From positions 15,082,722 through 15,146,721 of the forward strand of contig OZ037766.1 of NCBI GenBank assembly GCA_964035545.1: DNA of 64,000 bases, in the 5' to 3' direction. The position numbers and the translations under genes are program-made. The notes below the pieces were generated by a model. It did no database searches. It was not told the DNA's origin and saw nothing but the letters and a program-made list of their open reading frames with translations. Positions 24,701 through 38,600 of this stretch are shown here, piece after piece. The stretch's first letter is position 1. Each line of letters starts with the position of its first letter. Source of the DNA: Bugula neritina. Its lineage: Eukaryota > Bryozoa > Gymnolaemata > Cheilostomatida > Bugulidae.

Positions 24701-26639
24701 ACCTCTTCAATGGTATAGACATGTGCGCCTAAGAGATAGGGATGAAGATATTATAATGGTGGCTGAGATGAAGATACAGAGAAAGAGAGGGAGGCCAAAG
24801 AAAAGGTTAATGAATACAGTGAAGGATGTCATACTGAAATGTGGCCGTTCAGATGAAGATGTTGACGACAGAATCAAATGACACTCTCTGATAGCACTTG
24901 GTGCCCTGCAAAACCGCCACCCATCTTAAACCACAGCGTACTAGGTGAGAGAGTCCAAGACAAATTCCTATAATGGACAATTTGTTGCCGTCCCATGGCC
25001 TCTCATGGTGTGATGTAGTGGCAACAATGTAAAATATTGGAAAGGGAGTCATACTAAATGTCTTGGTAAAAAGAAAGTGTGATTTGGTGACACTAGGGCT
25101 TTTTTCAGGATGACTATTCATACAAGCTACCAGGTTTATGCTATGTTGCTATGCTTATGCAAAGTGTTCCTCCATGACATCTACAAAACAAATAGCTTAG
25201 AAAACCAAGGTCAGCAATGCTATTTGCGATGTGCCTTTAGCTTATGTACTTTGCCTGCTACAGATGAAGCTATTGGACAATGTCACCAGAGCACACCTCC
25301 AGGTAGCCATATGAAACTGCGGCATTAAACCCACTAGAACATTGGCGATTTTTTACAATTTAGCTACTCTTGTATATAGATTTTAGCCTCAAACTATTAA
25401 AATTTTAGCAAATAAAACTGAATATTTAAGGCTTTTTCAATTATGCATGATTTTCTATGCTTTTTCCTAATTTATTAGTACATTGAGATATATTATATGA
25501 ACCATGATGGTTCACAAATATATATTTAGCTACTATGACATGACGCTGCGCTTAAATGTTGCAGGACCTCTCCCCAGTGTTTTTGCTATGCATAGTTAGA
25601 ATCAGCAAATTCTATTACTCTATAATAGTAAGTTTTCATGAATTTTGAGTAAACTTAAGAATTTTTGATCATAATCTGTTGATGTGTGCTAAATAAAATA
25701 AAATGGCCTAAATTCATTAAATGCTCCTGTGGAAGCCAACAATCATGCAAAACAACGAGATATGGCTGTTCTCTTGTACATCTATCCCATGCACAGAGTT
25801 CTGTCCTTGTGAAGCAGTAACAAGAGTGTGCTGCAATGAACTAACATGTCTAACAAATGCTACTGATAGAAAAAAATGAGAAAGGTGTTTAATATGAACA
25901 TGAGCGAAAGTTTGTCACATCTATTTGATTATATATATGTTCCATTTTAATTTTAGCTGAGCAATATGCCTTTATCTTTGTCACTTTTTCTTCACTGGCA
26001 ATAAGCAATGTTTTTCTTTATATATCTGTCCAAACAATTATTCAAAAACCTTGTATTATTTCTCTGCACCATATGTGATGTTTTATTGAAGCAATTTCGA
26101 TTTTTGAACTGAGCAACATGTCTCTTGGCTCTTTACTTTGGTTTTATTTGCACTGGCATGGCAAATATTCATTCCAAAAATGCACATCTATTTGAATCAT
26201 CAAAAAAATTTTGTTTTTGCAACATAATATAGACTTTATGCCTACTAGATTACGATTTTTCCATAATTGGCGGCCATCTTGGATTTCTCGAAATGCTCAA
26301 GGGTGGCAGGTCCACACCCATCTGGAAACAGTTACCTGAACCCTCAAGATAAATAATCAAAGGAGAAAAAAACTTTATCCGAGATTGCGAACCTAACCCC
26401 CAGTTCTGCCAGACTAAGGTAGTGGTCTAAATTATTTACTATGTGTACATGCTTCAGTCAGAGTAATACAACACACCTTGTGTCATCCTGTTGATGACAT
26501 CATGAAGTAGTAGAATACAATCATCTGTACTCTCAGCACAACACTGAGCAATCTGTTGTAAGTCTAACTGTATGTGAGCATCTATGAATGGTCGAACATC
26601 ATCCTCTCTTACTAAGTTTGGTTGTATTATTCTGAACAT
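18731..26639 (-). CDS. RNF213: Copy B exons 76-84: C-terminal domain
   Basis: Exons: 26477-26639, 22594-22697, 21963-22148, 21301-21547, 20832-21003, 20328-20601, 19781-20056, 19412-19599, 18731-18893 (TGA). Landmarks are NLLASPGLWAYRRPLTVPAL, KPRIEFSRDQLPFYVYQED, KHVKHVWLLLKYAQTDLLMK and TRYTTRLE. The order and lengths mirror copy A (163, 104, 186, 247, 172 versus 154, 274, 276, 188, 163 versus 172). Two stretches (26483-26600 and about 20328-20508) are far more alike between the copies than their surroundings. The 3.8-kb intron between the first two exons holds a foldback transposon. Confidence 0.92.
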
Positions 26640-29600
26640 CTGCCAAAGACAAGAAATGTTCTTTTTCCATTACATACACAAAGCAATAGAACTTAATTTA
26701 GCCTAGTGGAGTGTGTCTTGTGAAGTGTGAATATAAAACAACATAACAATATATTACAACCATACAGCTCTTCAAATTATGCCAGCAATAAAATCGCGGC
26801 AAACCCTAACATTAAACAAATAGGTAGGTATAAATTAACATTTATTTCAAGTTTTTACTAGACAACATGAAATACATCAGCTTTTGCTGGAAAATTATAG
26901 AGTCAGTCCGATTCAATTTTTTGTTCTATAAGCGGATTAATGTAAAACATAGTGGTTGCAAGCGTGTTATCAACCATGGCTGCTAGTCTGAGCAATAGCA
27001 TTTCCAAATCAGCTCAATTGAGTTCAGTCAAATATGCAGCTCTTAAATAAAAATCATTTTATAATTTCAATCAGCATTAAGGTAGTACAATTGTATATAG
27101 AAACCAATAATGCCTATGATGTGGCTATTTATAGTCTATAGTCTATACTCTATAGTCTATACATTGAAATGGCATCTAAAACTTTCAATCATCTGACTCG
27201 TATCTAATTACGCATTATTCAGTTTCAAGCAGCAAAGCTTTCAACTCAAAGCATTGAGCAAGATGACTTGAATACTATATTTTCAACCTACTTCTACGCA
27301 TTATTCTTCACACTAATCCCCAAGAGAGGCTACTAGGCTAATGCAAGTAGGTGTGATGCGAGTAAGACACAGTCTAAAGGACACGTACATGATATCTAGA
27401 GAAGAGTGAAGATGTGTACATAGCCAGGTGGGTGAGACATCGTAGAACAGCACAAGATAGAGAAGAAAGTTCTCTCTCCGGAGCCACACCGGGCCGAGAC
27501 GTCTGGCGGCCGAGGATGTGCCCTTTACGACTCTGTGTGGAGCTGCAGAGTAAAATGACTTGTACTATGGTTTGTTAGAATGCTTGAGCATGTGGCGAAC
27601 TTCAAAATGTTGGAATAAAAACACACTAAGAAAACATGCATTTCAGAACCAACAGCAAAGCTTGTTGAAAAAGTACCGCACTACTTGAACCTACCTGTCA
27701 CCTGTTGCCAGGGCAGCGTTGCCAGTAGCAGCTTTATGACCTTGACCTCCAATCTGAGCACCACACTCGTGACAAGTTGCCAGGTAATATGGCCTTCCAC
27801 ACTGTAGAAAGAATTGCATGGATATACATAGATAATGAGGCAGAGTGCATTTAGACACCAAAGTTATTTTCAATGTAAGTTAGTACTTGTTTCATTTACC
27901 ATTAAATATTAGATAGCCATAAATCTACACAAATAAAAACAGAAAAGAAAAACTGGCAAGTATGATAAGTGAAACACTTACATCACCAATCACGTAAGGG
28001 TGTCCATTCGGGCAGCCTGAAAAATAGAACAATCAACCCACAATTTTAATAGTACGAGTAAAATAGAAATGTAGACTACATTTCAAATCTTGTTCAGTAG
28101 GTAATGCTCATGGCAATTAGAGAGAGAGAAAAACAAAAAATAAATTATTGTTAATAGTCATACAAGACTCAGAAAAATGAGATAATATAAAGAACCTTTT
28201 CTCCACACAGTAACTATGCTATTAGTTCAAGTGGACATCTATATTAGTGTGAGAACTTACGATAAGCAACTGGATTTTCACTCTGCGTCTGCAAAGCTTT
28301 TCTGATGGCCTCCTGGTGCACCTCAAACTGGTTGTCGGCCATGGTAGGGAAAAAGCGATCCTGTAACCACGGGAACAACTTTTATTTTAAACAGCAACTT
28401 TTGACAAAAATTTAGCTCAAAAATGCTCTGCAATGCAAATATAAAGACTGAATAAACTACATATATACATATACTAACCGTGCAGTTGCTGGGTGATTCA
28501 ATGATTTCGAAGAGAGGGTAGAGATCTGCGACGTGGATCGTGCTATACATACAGGCATACAGGTGCAAAATCAGCATGCTCAGGTTTATTCCCTTTGATT
28601 GCTTGACATTCATGTGTTCTGGCGCCTCATCTTTGAATAGTAAAATCTCCAATAACCTCTACAAAACCATCATTAAAACATGTATAGCTACTCTATGAGC
28701 AAATGTGAATTTTTTACATCAACTATACATAGTTTATAGATTAAAATAGAATCCAGATAACTGATAACAAAAGTGCAGCCACTTGGTGAGTTTGCTAGAT
28801 AATATTAAACCTAATTTCAAGACTAAATAAATATATCTTTTGAATTTGATAATTAAAACAAAATTCAAAATATAGCCAAAAAATTAAAGCCACAAATTAA
28901 ATCAAAGCTGCTCTTTCGAAAGGCAGCGGTTTATCTTAAGAAGGCTGAGGCTGACCAACCTTCTTTGCTCTAGAAGAATGTTTGGAAAGTTTGTCAAACA
29001 GACACTGTCGGACATCTTGGGGAACCTGGACATTCTGAGCAAACGTACGACTAATTCGTGTGAACAGAACTTGCAAGAGGAGAGTATCACTTGGGTCATT
29101 TATGATCTCCTGTTAATGCAGAGTGAAATGTGTAGATGAGTCAATGATAGGAGAATACCAGAATCAGTTGTATGGTACCTCAGTTATTGCAAAGTACATG
29201 TGTATCAAAAGCCAATGAACTATTGTATAATACGCTATATAAATTATTTAGAATATGATAAAAAGATACTAGTAACTAGTGTATAATAGTGATACTAGTA
29301 ACTAGTGTATAATAGTGATACTAGTCACTAGTGTATAATAGTGATACTAGTAACTAGTGTACAATAGTGATACTAGTAACTAGTGTATAATAGTGATACT
29401 AGTAACTAGTGTACAATAGTGATACCAGTAACTAGTGTATAATAGTGATACTAGTAACTAGTGTGTAATAGTGATACTAGTAACTAGTGTACAAAAACAT
29501 ATGCAGTTTCCACATGGGCAGATCCAACTGTAGAACACACTCTCACCCTCCCCAATGCTGTGACGCCGTGATCTATAGCTTGTTCATCACCCGACTGTGT

Positions 29601-32600
29601 TATTACAATGTCTATCTGAGCTTTGAGCCTGCGATACGTTTCTCCTCCATACACGGCCAGAACATCTGGTACCGTGAAAGACTCCAGCCCAGACTTGATG
29701 TTATCAGCTATCAAGTAGTTCTGCCTTGTGTTAATCAAATCTTTCATATAACTCTCCCCTGCCGTGTGGAACAGCTGGCGTACTATCATGTAGCTGAAAA
29801 TAAGAAACAATGTATAAATACACAAAACCGTTATTGCCTCCACTGCTTAGCCAATTTTCAAACTAAACTTCATTATGCTAATTGTTTTGAACAGTAGATT
29901 AAAAAAACTGCAATAAAAAAAGAGAATAAAATAAATATAAATATTAAAAGCTACTGATCTGTTGGTTACTTCTATCGCAAATTGTCCTTTGCGAAGCTAT
30001 AAATGCAACTTATTTGTATACTGTAAATACATCAAAGAACCTGGTTTATTGTGCAGTAATAGTGAGCAAAGTACCTGGGTTGAAGATTGTTAGCCCGATT
30101 GGCAGTCAGTAGAAAATGCTTCAGAGCATCTTCCAGATTCTTAAGCGTGCTTGTGAAGCATTCTGACTGTGAGGTGAGGTAGTCGACAGCCTGACTCAGC
30201 ACTGACTGTAACCCAGCTAAGCCAATCAGCAGGTCCACAGTTGGTGCAGTCACAGGACGGCTGATGAATCTACAGCTTGCTTCCAGCAACAGTCCAGCCA
30301 ACTCCTTGATGTTGTGCTGTCTCTCCAGCACATCCTGCAAGCATTGATTTGTAGAAGTAAACTTATTTACCTTATTGTAGCAACAAACTATAAAATTACG
30401 GTTCCCAAACAACACAAGTGTCTCAAACCTTCACCTGGCAGTAACTTTTGCTTTAAATGTGAAAACAGATTTGCACAAAAGATTGTTAGGTCTGTTAATT
30501 GTGATAAGGCAAATGTAAACAGCCTCTTCTGTTAGAGCCTGTCCCAATACAGTAGCAAATTCATCAGAACCATGCAAATAAGCTAACCAAACCTTCTTAC
30601 TGTGTCCACTATATTTCAAAACATGCTAACTTCGAAAGCACTACTGACATGCTGGAAGTAATACAGAATAGAGTTGTCTCACCTTGTGACAGTCCATCAC
30701 CAGTACCATAGTCTGCACTTGACTGGTGACATTATCTCCGCTCCACGAGCTGATGATCTGATTGAGATACTGATAGACAGTGTCGCTCTGTTCACACTTG
30801 AGCAGCAGTTTCAGCAGGAACGAGCGCAGCACTGGCTTAGGGTCAATGACCTCACTAGAGTTGAAGACGCTGAACTCTCTGGTGCCCTGACGGAAGGTCA
30901 CTCTGTTCACCAGCCACTGCAACACCTGCTCATCTGGTGTGGAGGAAAACACCATCTCTGAGACGAAGTACATGAAGAATTTATTCAGACGAAGGCGAAG
31001 TTGACTGAACTCTAGTAATGATTCCTCGCTAAAAGTAAACCAGCAAGATGTGAGCAGAGTGTAATGAAGAATGTATTCACAGGAACATATCTTAGAATGG
31101 TGGAAGTACACAGTCTGTACTGAGAATAACACGGAGCTTCACCTGATGTCATCTTCAGCTGCATCGTAGACGTAGTTGGGAGGAATAGGCTGGCCACAGT
31201 TCTCCTGGCCACACAGTTTCTGCTCAGCAACACAAAGGCTACACAGGATGTGGTTACAGGGCAATCTCACCGGAGAATCCAGGGAGTTTTCACATGATGG
31301 GCATTTTGTTGGGCATTTTCTACAGCAGAAAGCAAAATCAATGATGCAATAAAATTATTACCGGCAAGATAAGAAACACCTTTCACCATGCATGATTGGT
31401 AGTTTAATTCTGATTTACTATTGTATTATTCAACTTATAAGATGTGATGAACTTACGGATACAACTTTCGAATGCCATCTCTGATTGTTTCTTGCAGGGA
31501 AAGAACTACCTGCTCAAACCCAGCAAACGTCTGGAATTGAGGAGACGTGACTTTCTAAAATATGACAACAGAATACTGTCAGCTTCTTGTTGTTCACCAA
31601 CAAGAAAGAGCAAGATAGGCATTAATTTGAAAGATTCTTCCTTTTATTATTTTAGGCAAAATATGTTTTCATTTGCTGTTCAAAAGAAACATACACTTCA
31701 TTAGACACAAAACGAGAATATAGTTTATATTTTTACAGCACACTTCAAAAAGAATAGGCATATGTTGGAATATCAAAGGTACATCTTATTTGGCTGATCT
31801 CAAAGGCCAATGTCTATTTCTCTATTTCTCACACAATTAGGATGTTGCATAACAAATTCTAATTTTTTTTTGTCATTGTAACAAGTGGACTAGGAAGAGA
31901 CTTGATTCGACATGTAATTTTGACTTCGCTTGTTAGGTCATTGAAAGGGTGATTTAAAAAACAGCATAAAGAAACAGTCGTGATGCAGTGATTAGAGTGT
32001 TGGCCTAGTAATCACAAAGTCAGTGGTTTGAGGCCAAATATCGGCGGAGATGCTAAAAAGAGTATTCAGTCATAATTGCTCCTGTGTCACATATGAATAA
32101 ATCTTCAGCCCACTTTAAAAAAAGCTTTTTATCAGGGGTTCTCACAGGGATAGTGACTATAAACTTGCGTGAGTGTTTCAAAAGAATAAAACAATATGAT
32201 TATGGGCGTGCAAACGCTTGAAGATTACTTATGCTCTTTCGAAAATGCGTTTTTGAATACTCTAAGTATATGTGAACCCTGATACTGTGACCCCCTAAAC
32301 AATAACCTTGAGGAAGAACATGAGCTTGTGACTGCTCCTCTTATTGTTCTGATCGACTGGGCTGGGAACTATGACATGCTCCACATACAGCTTCTTCAGC
32401 TCCAGCAGAACCCAACTAGTTCTACAAGTTAACCAAAATATGGCAGTCATTAGAAATGCCTTGAATTCACTAACAATAATTATGACAGTAGCATTAGTTT
32501 GAAACTTTTTGACACAAAGTACATACCCGGAGTCTTAATTTTTAAAGCAAAACAGTGCTTCTATACCAACACTTACAGATTGCTGACTTGGAGCCCAGCC

Positions 32601-35600
32601 ATGACAAATCTTATGATTTTTTTATATTTTAAAGCACTGCTTGTAGTTCTATAAGCTCGAAAATCCTGCAGCTACTACTGAATACCTTTCAATTTCAACT
32701 GGACAAATCACTGAACAGATGTTAGCTGGCTATGAAAACCTGTTACTGCACGACAGGAATGTTGTTCATATTTAAACTCTTGTACACTGACTCAATAAAA
32801 TTTAAAAATGTTGGGAATTATTGCGAGTTTGAGGGATATTACGCTTAATAATAATATATTTTATTCGATCAACTATGGTAAATATTCAGGCGTTAAAGAG
32901 CCTGCGTGTAATATTTAAAAGTAACATGATTGCCACAGCTAAAAAAATCCAACCTGCTTCTTTGAACAGTTTCTGGGCTGCTGTTGGTTGTGGCCAGTGT
33001 CTGATTGAAAGCTGACTTGCAAACATCCACGCTGTCAACCCATTTCTCTGGTTCCTGTGTGATTTGATACACTTTTACGTCTTTCAAAGACTTAATGAGA
33101 CAGTCCACAGCCACAAGATCACTGGCCTAGAAAACAATGTGTAAGATAAACATGGCAGTGTAATATACAAGTGACTATAATAGTATATATACTAATAGCA
33201 CACAGTTTTTTATAACATTATAAAAAAACGTAGAGTACACATTATGAAAAAAACAGTACAGTAAAGCACTCCAATAATATACAATAGTCTTATTCTGAAT
33301 ATGATTTGTCAAAATAGATTTAATATAAAACTAAGTTAAAAAATACTTTTTCTGTTTTTTCAATTTCAGTCACAAGGCTTGGAAAGAGAGAATCATCGAT
33401 GAGGTTGACGAGTTTCACAACAGCTGAGAGGTTGGACATGATCGGCTTCATATCTCTGTACACTTTGTGTATGTGCACCATGGACAGATTCTGGTAACCT
33501 CTTCTATGTATCTCCTTCATCAAAGAGTGTCCTACAGCCTACAAAAACACACAGAAATTAGTAGTGGCTCATTTTCACACATCTAACAATTATTATCAGA
33601 AATTTTATGATTACCTAAAATAGTGTAAATTGCAAGCTCAATGTAAACATCAACATATACCAAAGAACCTGGAAAAATACTCTAAAAGTAATAAGTATGA
33701 ATGAACAGTTCAGTTGATAGCAAACTAGCCAAGAGATACTTTAACTGGTAGTTAAAATCGCAAACTGAGGCTTAATTAAAGGATTGATCTAGGATTTACT
33801 GCTTAGACGTAGAAATACTTGAAGATAAAATATATCACTAATCTCTATGTGAGTTACATAGTTTAGTAGCAATACAGAAGGTGATATGTACACTTTTCAG
33901 TGGTATACTAAAGAGCCAATATGGGGAGTTGGAAGGTGTGTCAAGCCGTGACATAGTTTAGTTTAAGCTAGACCACATGGAGGGAGGTTACCTGCACAAT
34001 ACATTGTCAGCAGAAGTAAAGCCTGAGTGGCCAATTTTATTTGCTAATGGCTTTAAAAATATTTTATTTTGAAAGCTCACTGGCTATTCTCAATCATGTG
34101 CAATGGATTGGAATAAGAACATAAAACTGAAACGTGGGCTCACTAAATACTAATCAGTCAATTGGATTAATTAAAGAAAGTTTTCTCTGTATTAGTTCAG
34201 CAGTTTGACTGCATGAAATCCACACAAAATAGCCTTTTTACTAGCAGTTCATGTGGAAATCTGCTCCATGTAGCTTAGCTACATTTTCTAACAGTAAATC
34301 AAATCATTAGCTTTGTGTAACAACAGAGTAGCTACTTTAGGAATTGATCAAGAATACTGTAGCCTTGAGAGCAAATAGTAAATGAAACTTTCTATGCCTC
34401 ATGATAAGCGACTAATGAAACACACTTCATCCATGCCTCTACTTTTTCACAAGAAGCTAGAAATTTCAGTGCTTTTTTTCTGGGGCACGCCTGTATAGAA
34501 CTATTTTCAAATCTAAACACATTTTACTCCAAGTGAATGATTCACATAAGATTTAGGAAACAATACCTTGTGTTCATAGTTGTTGAGACATGGGTGTGCC
34601 ATAAACACATAGTCTGTGATATAGGCTTCCAATATGATATTAGTGAGGTTTCGACGGTTGGCAATAGCATTTGTCACTACTTTACCAATCGGAGTTAATC
34701 TAAACTGCTTTATTATAGTGTCCACCTCTACAACAAATGGTACAATCAGCAATAAAAAAGTAGAATTTACATAAAATTTTGTTAGCTTTAAAGGTAGTAA
34801 AATTAAACTTACTATGTGTAAACAACAATTCACTGAGGTATTACACCAATACACTGCATTTATAACATAGCTTTTCACTCATACGTAGTAAAATCAACTT
34901 TCATCATGTATCGTAATTGTTACATTAAGTTGATTGAAAAAGTTTCATGTTTTTTAGTAATAAAAGGCTATGCTAGCTATAAATGAAGTTTTCCAAAGAA
35001 AGTAATAAAAAGGCAATCTTTCTTATATAAATATAAAAAAACGTTGAGCGATTTTTTTTAAATAAATGATGTACACAAATAAATTATATAGTTGGATACA
35101 TTTTCATTTTAGATCACTTGAAAACAATAAAGATGCTTTGCAGTAAAAGAAACTCCAGGGAAGAGAATGAGCTGCACACAATGAGAATGGTGAGGAGAGT
35201 GAGACAGTGAATATATGACTATTATCTGCCAGCCATCACTTATGGTGACTGCCATAATCTTATTGTAGGCTATAAGAAAATTGATAGCACAATTTGAAAT
35301 AAATACTGCAGAGAAACTAGCAATGAAGCACTAGTAACTTTAAATGCCTTATATACTGTTAACGAAAAAATAGAGAAATACTGTATAAAAACATCATTAT
35401 ACCAACCAGGAATTCTGCCAGACTCCACAACAGCACTGAAGAACTTATCTATGGTGTCCTTGACAATCCAGGAGAAAGGAAACTGCATGGTAAACCCTTG
35501 TTGCCCTTCTCCAGCCTTTCGCATTTGGTAAGACCTCGGCAATTTCTAAAGCAGATCAATAAACAATAAACAGTAAATATGGTGATTAAAATTATTTGTG

Positions 35601-38600
35601 GTTACACTAATGAGCTTGCTGATGTGATAAAGTTGAATTTCAGACAAAGTAAGTTCAGAAAGGCAAAACAAAAAAATTCCTCAATTTTATGCATAAAATT
35701 GCCACAATTATTACTAAAACCACCTACAATAAGCATAGGGTTGGTCAAGTCCACACAGATTGCCCATGTATAAATATAGAGCAAATATGATGAACTACAA
35801 ATAGTCTCAGTAAAACTAAAGAAAAGACAAACAAATTTGTAAATAAAAAGAGCTGGTGCCAAATAGTTTGTGCTTACAGACTGAGGTTGAGCAGAGTTGC
35901 TGTTCCCTGCAATGGCCTCAAAGTTTAGTCCCAGTTTATGACATTCTACAAATATCTGTAGCCAGAGAGAGCTGAGGTCAGAAGGTTGACTCAGAATTAG
36001 CAGGTTTTGTCTGACATCAATGAATGAGATGACGGCAGCCAGTGCAGGTACAAAAGCTCTCTCCAGAGCATCTTCTAAAGCATGCCTTGAAATACACAGG
36101 AATAAAGAGTGAGACAAGAGAGCAATTTATGTAATTCATCAGATATCAACATAAGGGAACACAAAGAAACCTGTGGTTAGACATAAAAGCAACTATCAAC
36201 TATATAATATCAATTTACAAACAGACAAACCTCAGTGTTTCTGATTGCTTCATGTTGCTAGCTTTTGCCGCATCCGACTTCACCCAGTGACCAGCATGGG
36301 CCACGTACTGCTCCTGGTCCTCCAATAGCTTTTGAATGTGAGTGAGGAACACTAAGACAAACCCTGTAAGAAATGTGAAGGGGAGCTAAACACTGTGCTA
36401 ATGTTGACCTACATACATTTCAGCTAAAATAGGTCTTAAAATTCAATACATGATTTTACTCGTATCTTAAAAGAAACTGTAAACTGCGCCACAACACTAC
36501 AGTAGCTGCAAAGTAAAACTACTATACTCTATTAGACATATAGACAGCTGAGTAACTAGACAGGGGAGATGATCCAGTATTGTGATGGTCAACAAGTGAT
36601 AGTCAGCAGGTAAAATATGACAGAGATGGCTGAAAAAAGAACATATAAAGGATGAAGCAGAGAAATTTAGCAGTGCAGCTCAGTTTATAATGATAAAATC
36701 AAATGACATGCAGGTAGTTGATAATGCTAGCCTATTGGAAATAATATAGCCTACACTATACTAATGTAGTCTACACTATGCTAATGTAGTCTACACTATA
36801 CTAATGTAGTCTACACTATGCTAATGTAGTCTACACTATGCTAATGTAGTCTACACTATGCTAATGTAGTCTACACTATGCTAATGTAGTCTACACTATG
36901 CTAATGTAGTCTACACTATGCTAATGTAGTCTACACTATGCTAATGTAGTCTACACTATGCTAATGTAGTCTACACTATGCTAATGTAGTCTACACTATG
37001 CTAATGTAGTCTACACTATGCTAATGTAGTCTACACTATGCTAATGTAGTCTACACTATGCTAATGTAGTCTACACTATGCTCGTGTAGTCTACACTATG
37101 CTAATGTAGTCTACACTATGCTAATGTAGTCTACACTATGCTAATGTAGTCTACACTATGCTCGTGTAGTCTACACTATGCTAATGTAGTCTACACTATG
37201 CTAATGTAGTCTACACTATGCTAATGTAGTCTACACTATGCTAATGTAGTCTACACTATGCTAATGTAGTCTACACTATGCTAATGTAGTCTACACTATG
37301 CAGATGTAGGCTCAAAGTGAGATGGTCAGAATAGAGGAGAGTTTGACTTACGCTGATTAGTGTTGAGAAGGTCTCGCAGAGTACCGACTCTGTCGTATAT
37401 CTGTCCAGAGTTGATAACTGATACTGCAGCCGGCAGACATTGCATGATAAATTGGAGCGTGGATCCATTTGCTTCATCATTCTAAATAATTTTAATATTT
37501 GCTGATATTACAAAACAAAGAATTGTATGTGAATGTGTTTGTGAAGTGACCAGGAAAAGGTAAGGTACTATTGTACCTCACATAACAGTGCTACGTGCAG
37601 TGCTGTCTATAAGAGAATAGTATAGAGACTCAGCTATTGTATGTTGACAAGAAAATCTAAGAAAGGTCATCTGATAGGCACTGGGCATTTCTGTTGACCA
37701 ATAAAAATGTGGTCATTACCTCTGAGCTTTCTGATTGGTCAATCAATTGTTGTATAATTTGACTGGGTGTCAACTCCAAGCAGCTGTTAAGTGAAGGTAA
37801 CAGTATTTGTGGGGAGCGCGGGTCATCAATGTGCATACATTTCCACTTCCCACCTAAACCACAACAAAGCATTTTATTTCACTGCTTTACTTAGGAACAT
37901 TTTCTTACACACCAAACTGTCAAAGCACTGAAAATATTGACTTAGATCTAATTCATGTCTAAAATAATATTGAAATAAAAAGTATTACTTTTAATAAAAT
38001 AGGTCACAAATAACAGTTTATACAATATTCTTCTACAATAATTTATTATGTTGTGTACAAAGATATTTAATAAGAATATTAGGTAACACATGTATGCATA
38101 AAGTAATCTGCTAACACTAGAAGAAACAGCCTGTGTACCTTGATATCCAGTGAACTTGTGACCTCTGTGAAGGCTGAGTAGAAGCACGGTGAACGTGTTG
38201 ACACTTGCCCCGGAGCTTTCTCGCTGGATAATATATCGGACTGAGTCCAGCAGCTCAGTGTTTTCATCAGCCGCTTCACACTGAACTATGAGCAGTTTGG
38301 CTTTGGTGGAAGGCGTCGTGTAAAACCGTCTGCAAAATCACAACTAGAAGTTAGACATTGATGGGTTAGAATCAGCATTCACCTTTTAGCACTAATAATA
38401 AGCAATACAGTTTGCCACAGCTTCAGAGCAGTGGAGGTGAGAGAGAATAGCACGCTATTCACCAGCAGACAGGCACACTGCATCACTTCAGTTCGCATGT
38501 CATAAGTTTAGATACACAAACTGAATCAGATTAAATATAAAATATATCACAAATCCAAGAATTCATAAACATAGAAAATTAGAATCTATAAATGAGAAAC

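Larger units (their letters stand above)
22807..26416. mobile_element. 3.6-kb foldback (long terminal inverted repeat) element
   Basis: Left arm about 22807-22963 and right arm about 26268-26416 are inverted copies of each other. They share TAGTCTGGCAGAA at the ends, then GGTTCGCAA, GGATAAAGTTTTTTTCTC, GGGTGTGGAC, CTTGAGCATTTCGAGAAAT and AAGATGGC. The outer edges fit insertion at TA: TA-GTCTGGCAG on the left and CTGCCAGAC-TA on the right. No intact transposase was seen. The interior holds relics of other sequences (23860-24345 and 24470-24885). It lies within the copy B intron 22698-26476, whose copy A counterpart (3489-4025) is only 537 bp. Confidence 0.85.

Noticed and set aside
29487-29897. 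136-residue plus-strand open frame
   Set aside because: It is the antisense of copy B exon 69, whose minus-strand frame has splice signals and family motifs.
30674-30961. 95-residue plus-strand open frame
   Set aside because: Antisense shadow of copy B exon 67.
36746-37310. CRISPR-like array
   Set aside because: The 20-bp units follow each other directly with no unique spacers, in an intron of a eukaryotic gene. It is a minisatellite.
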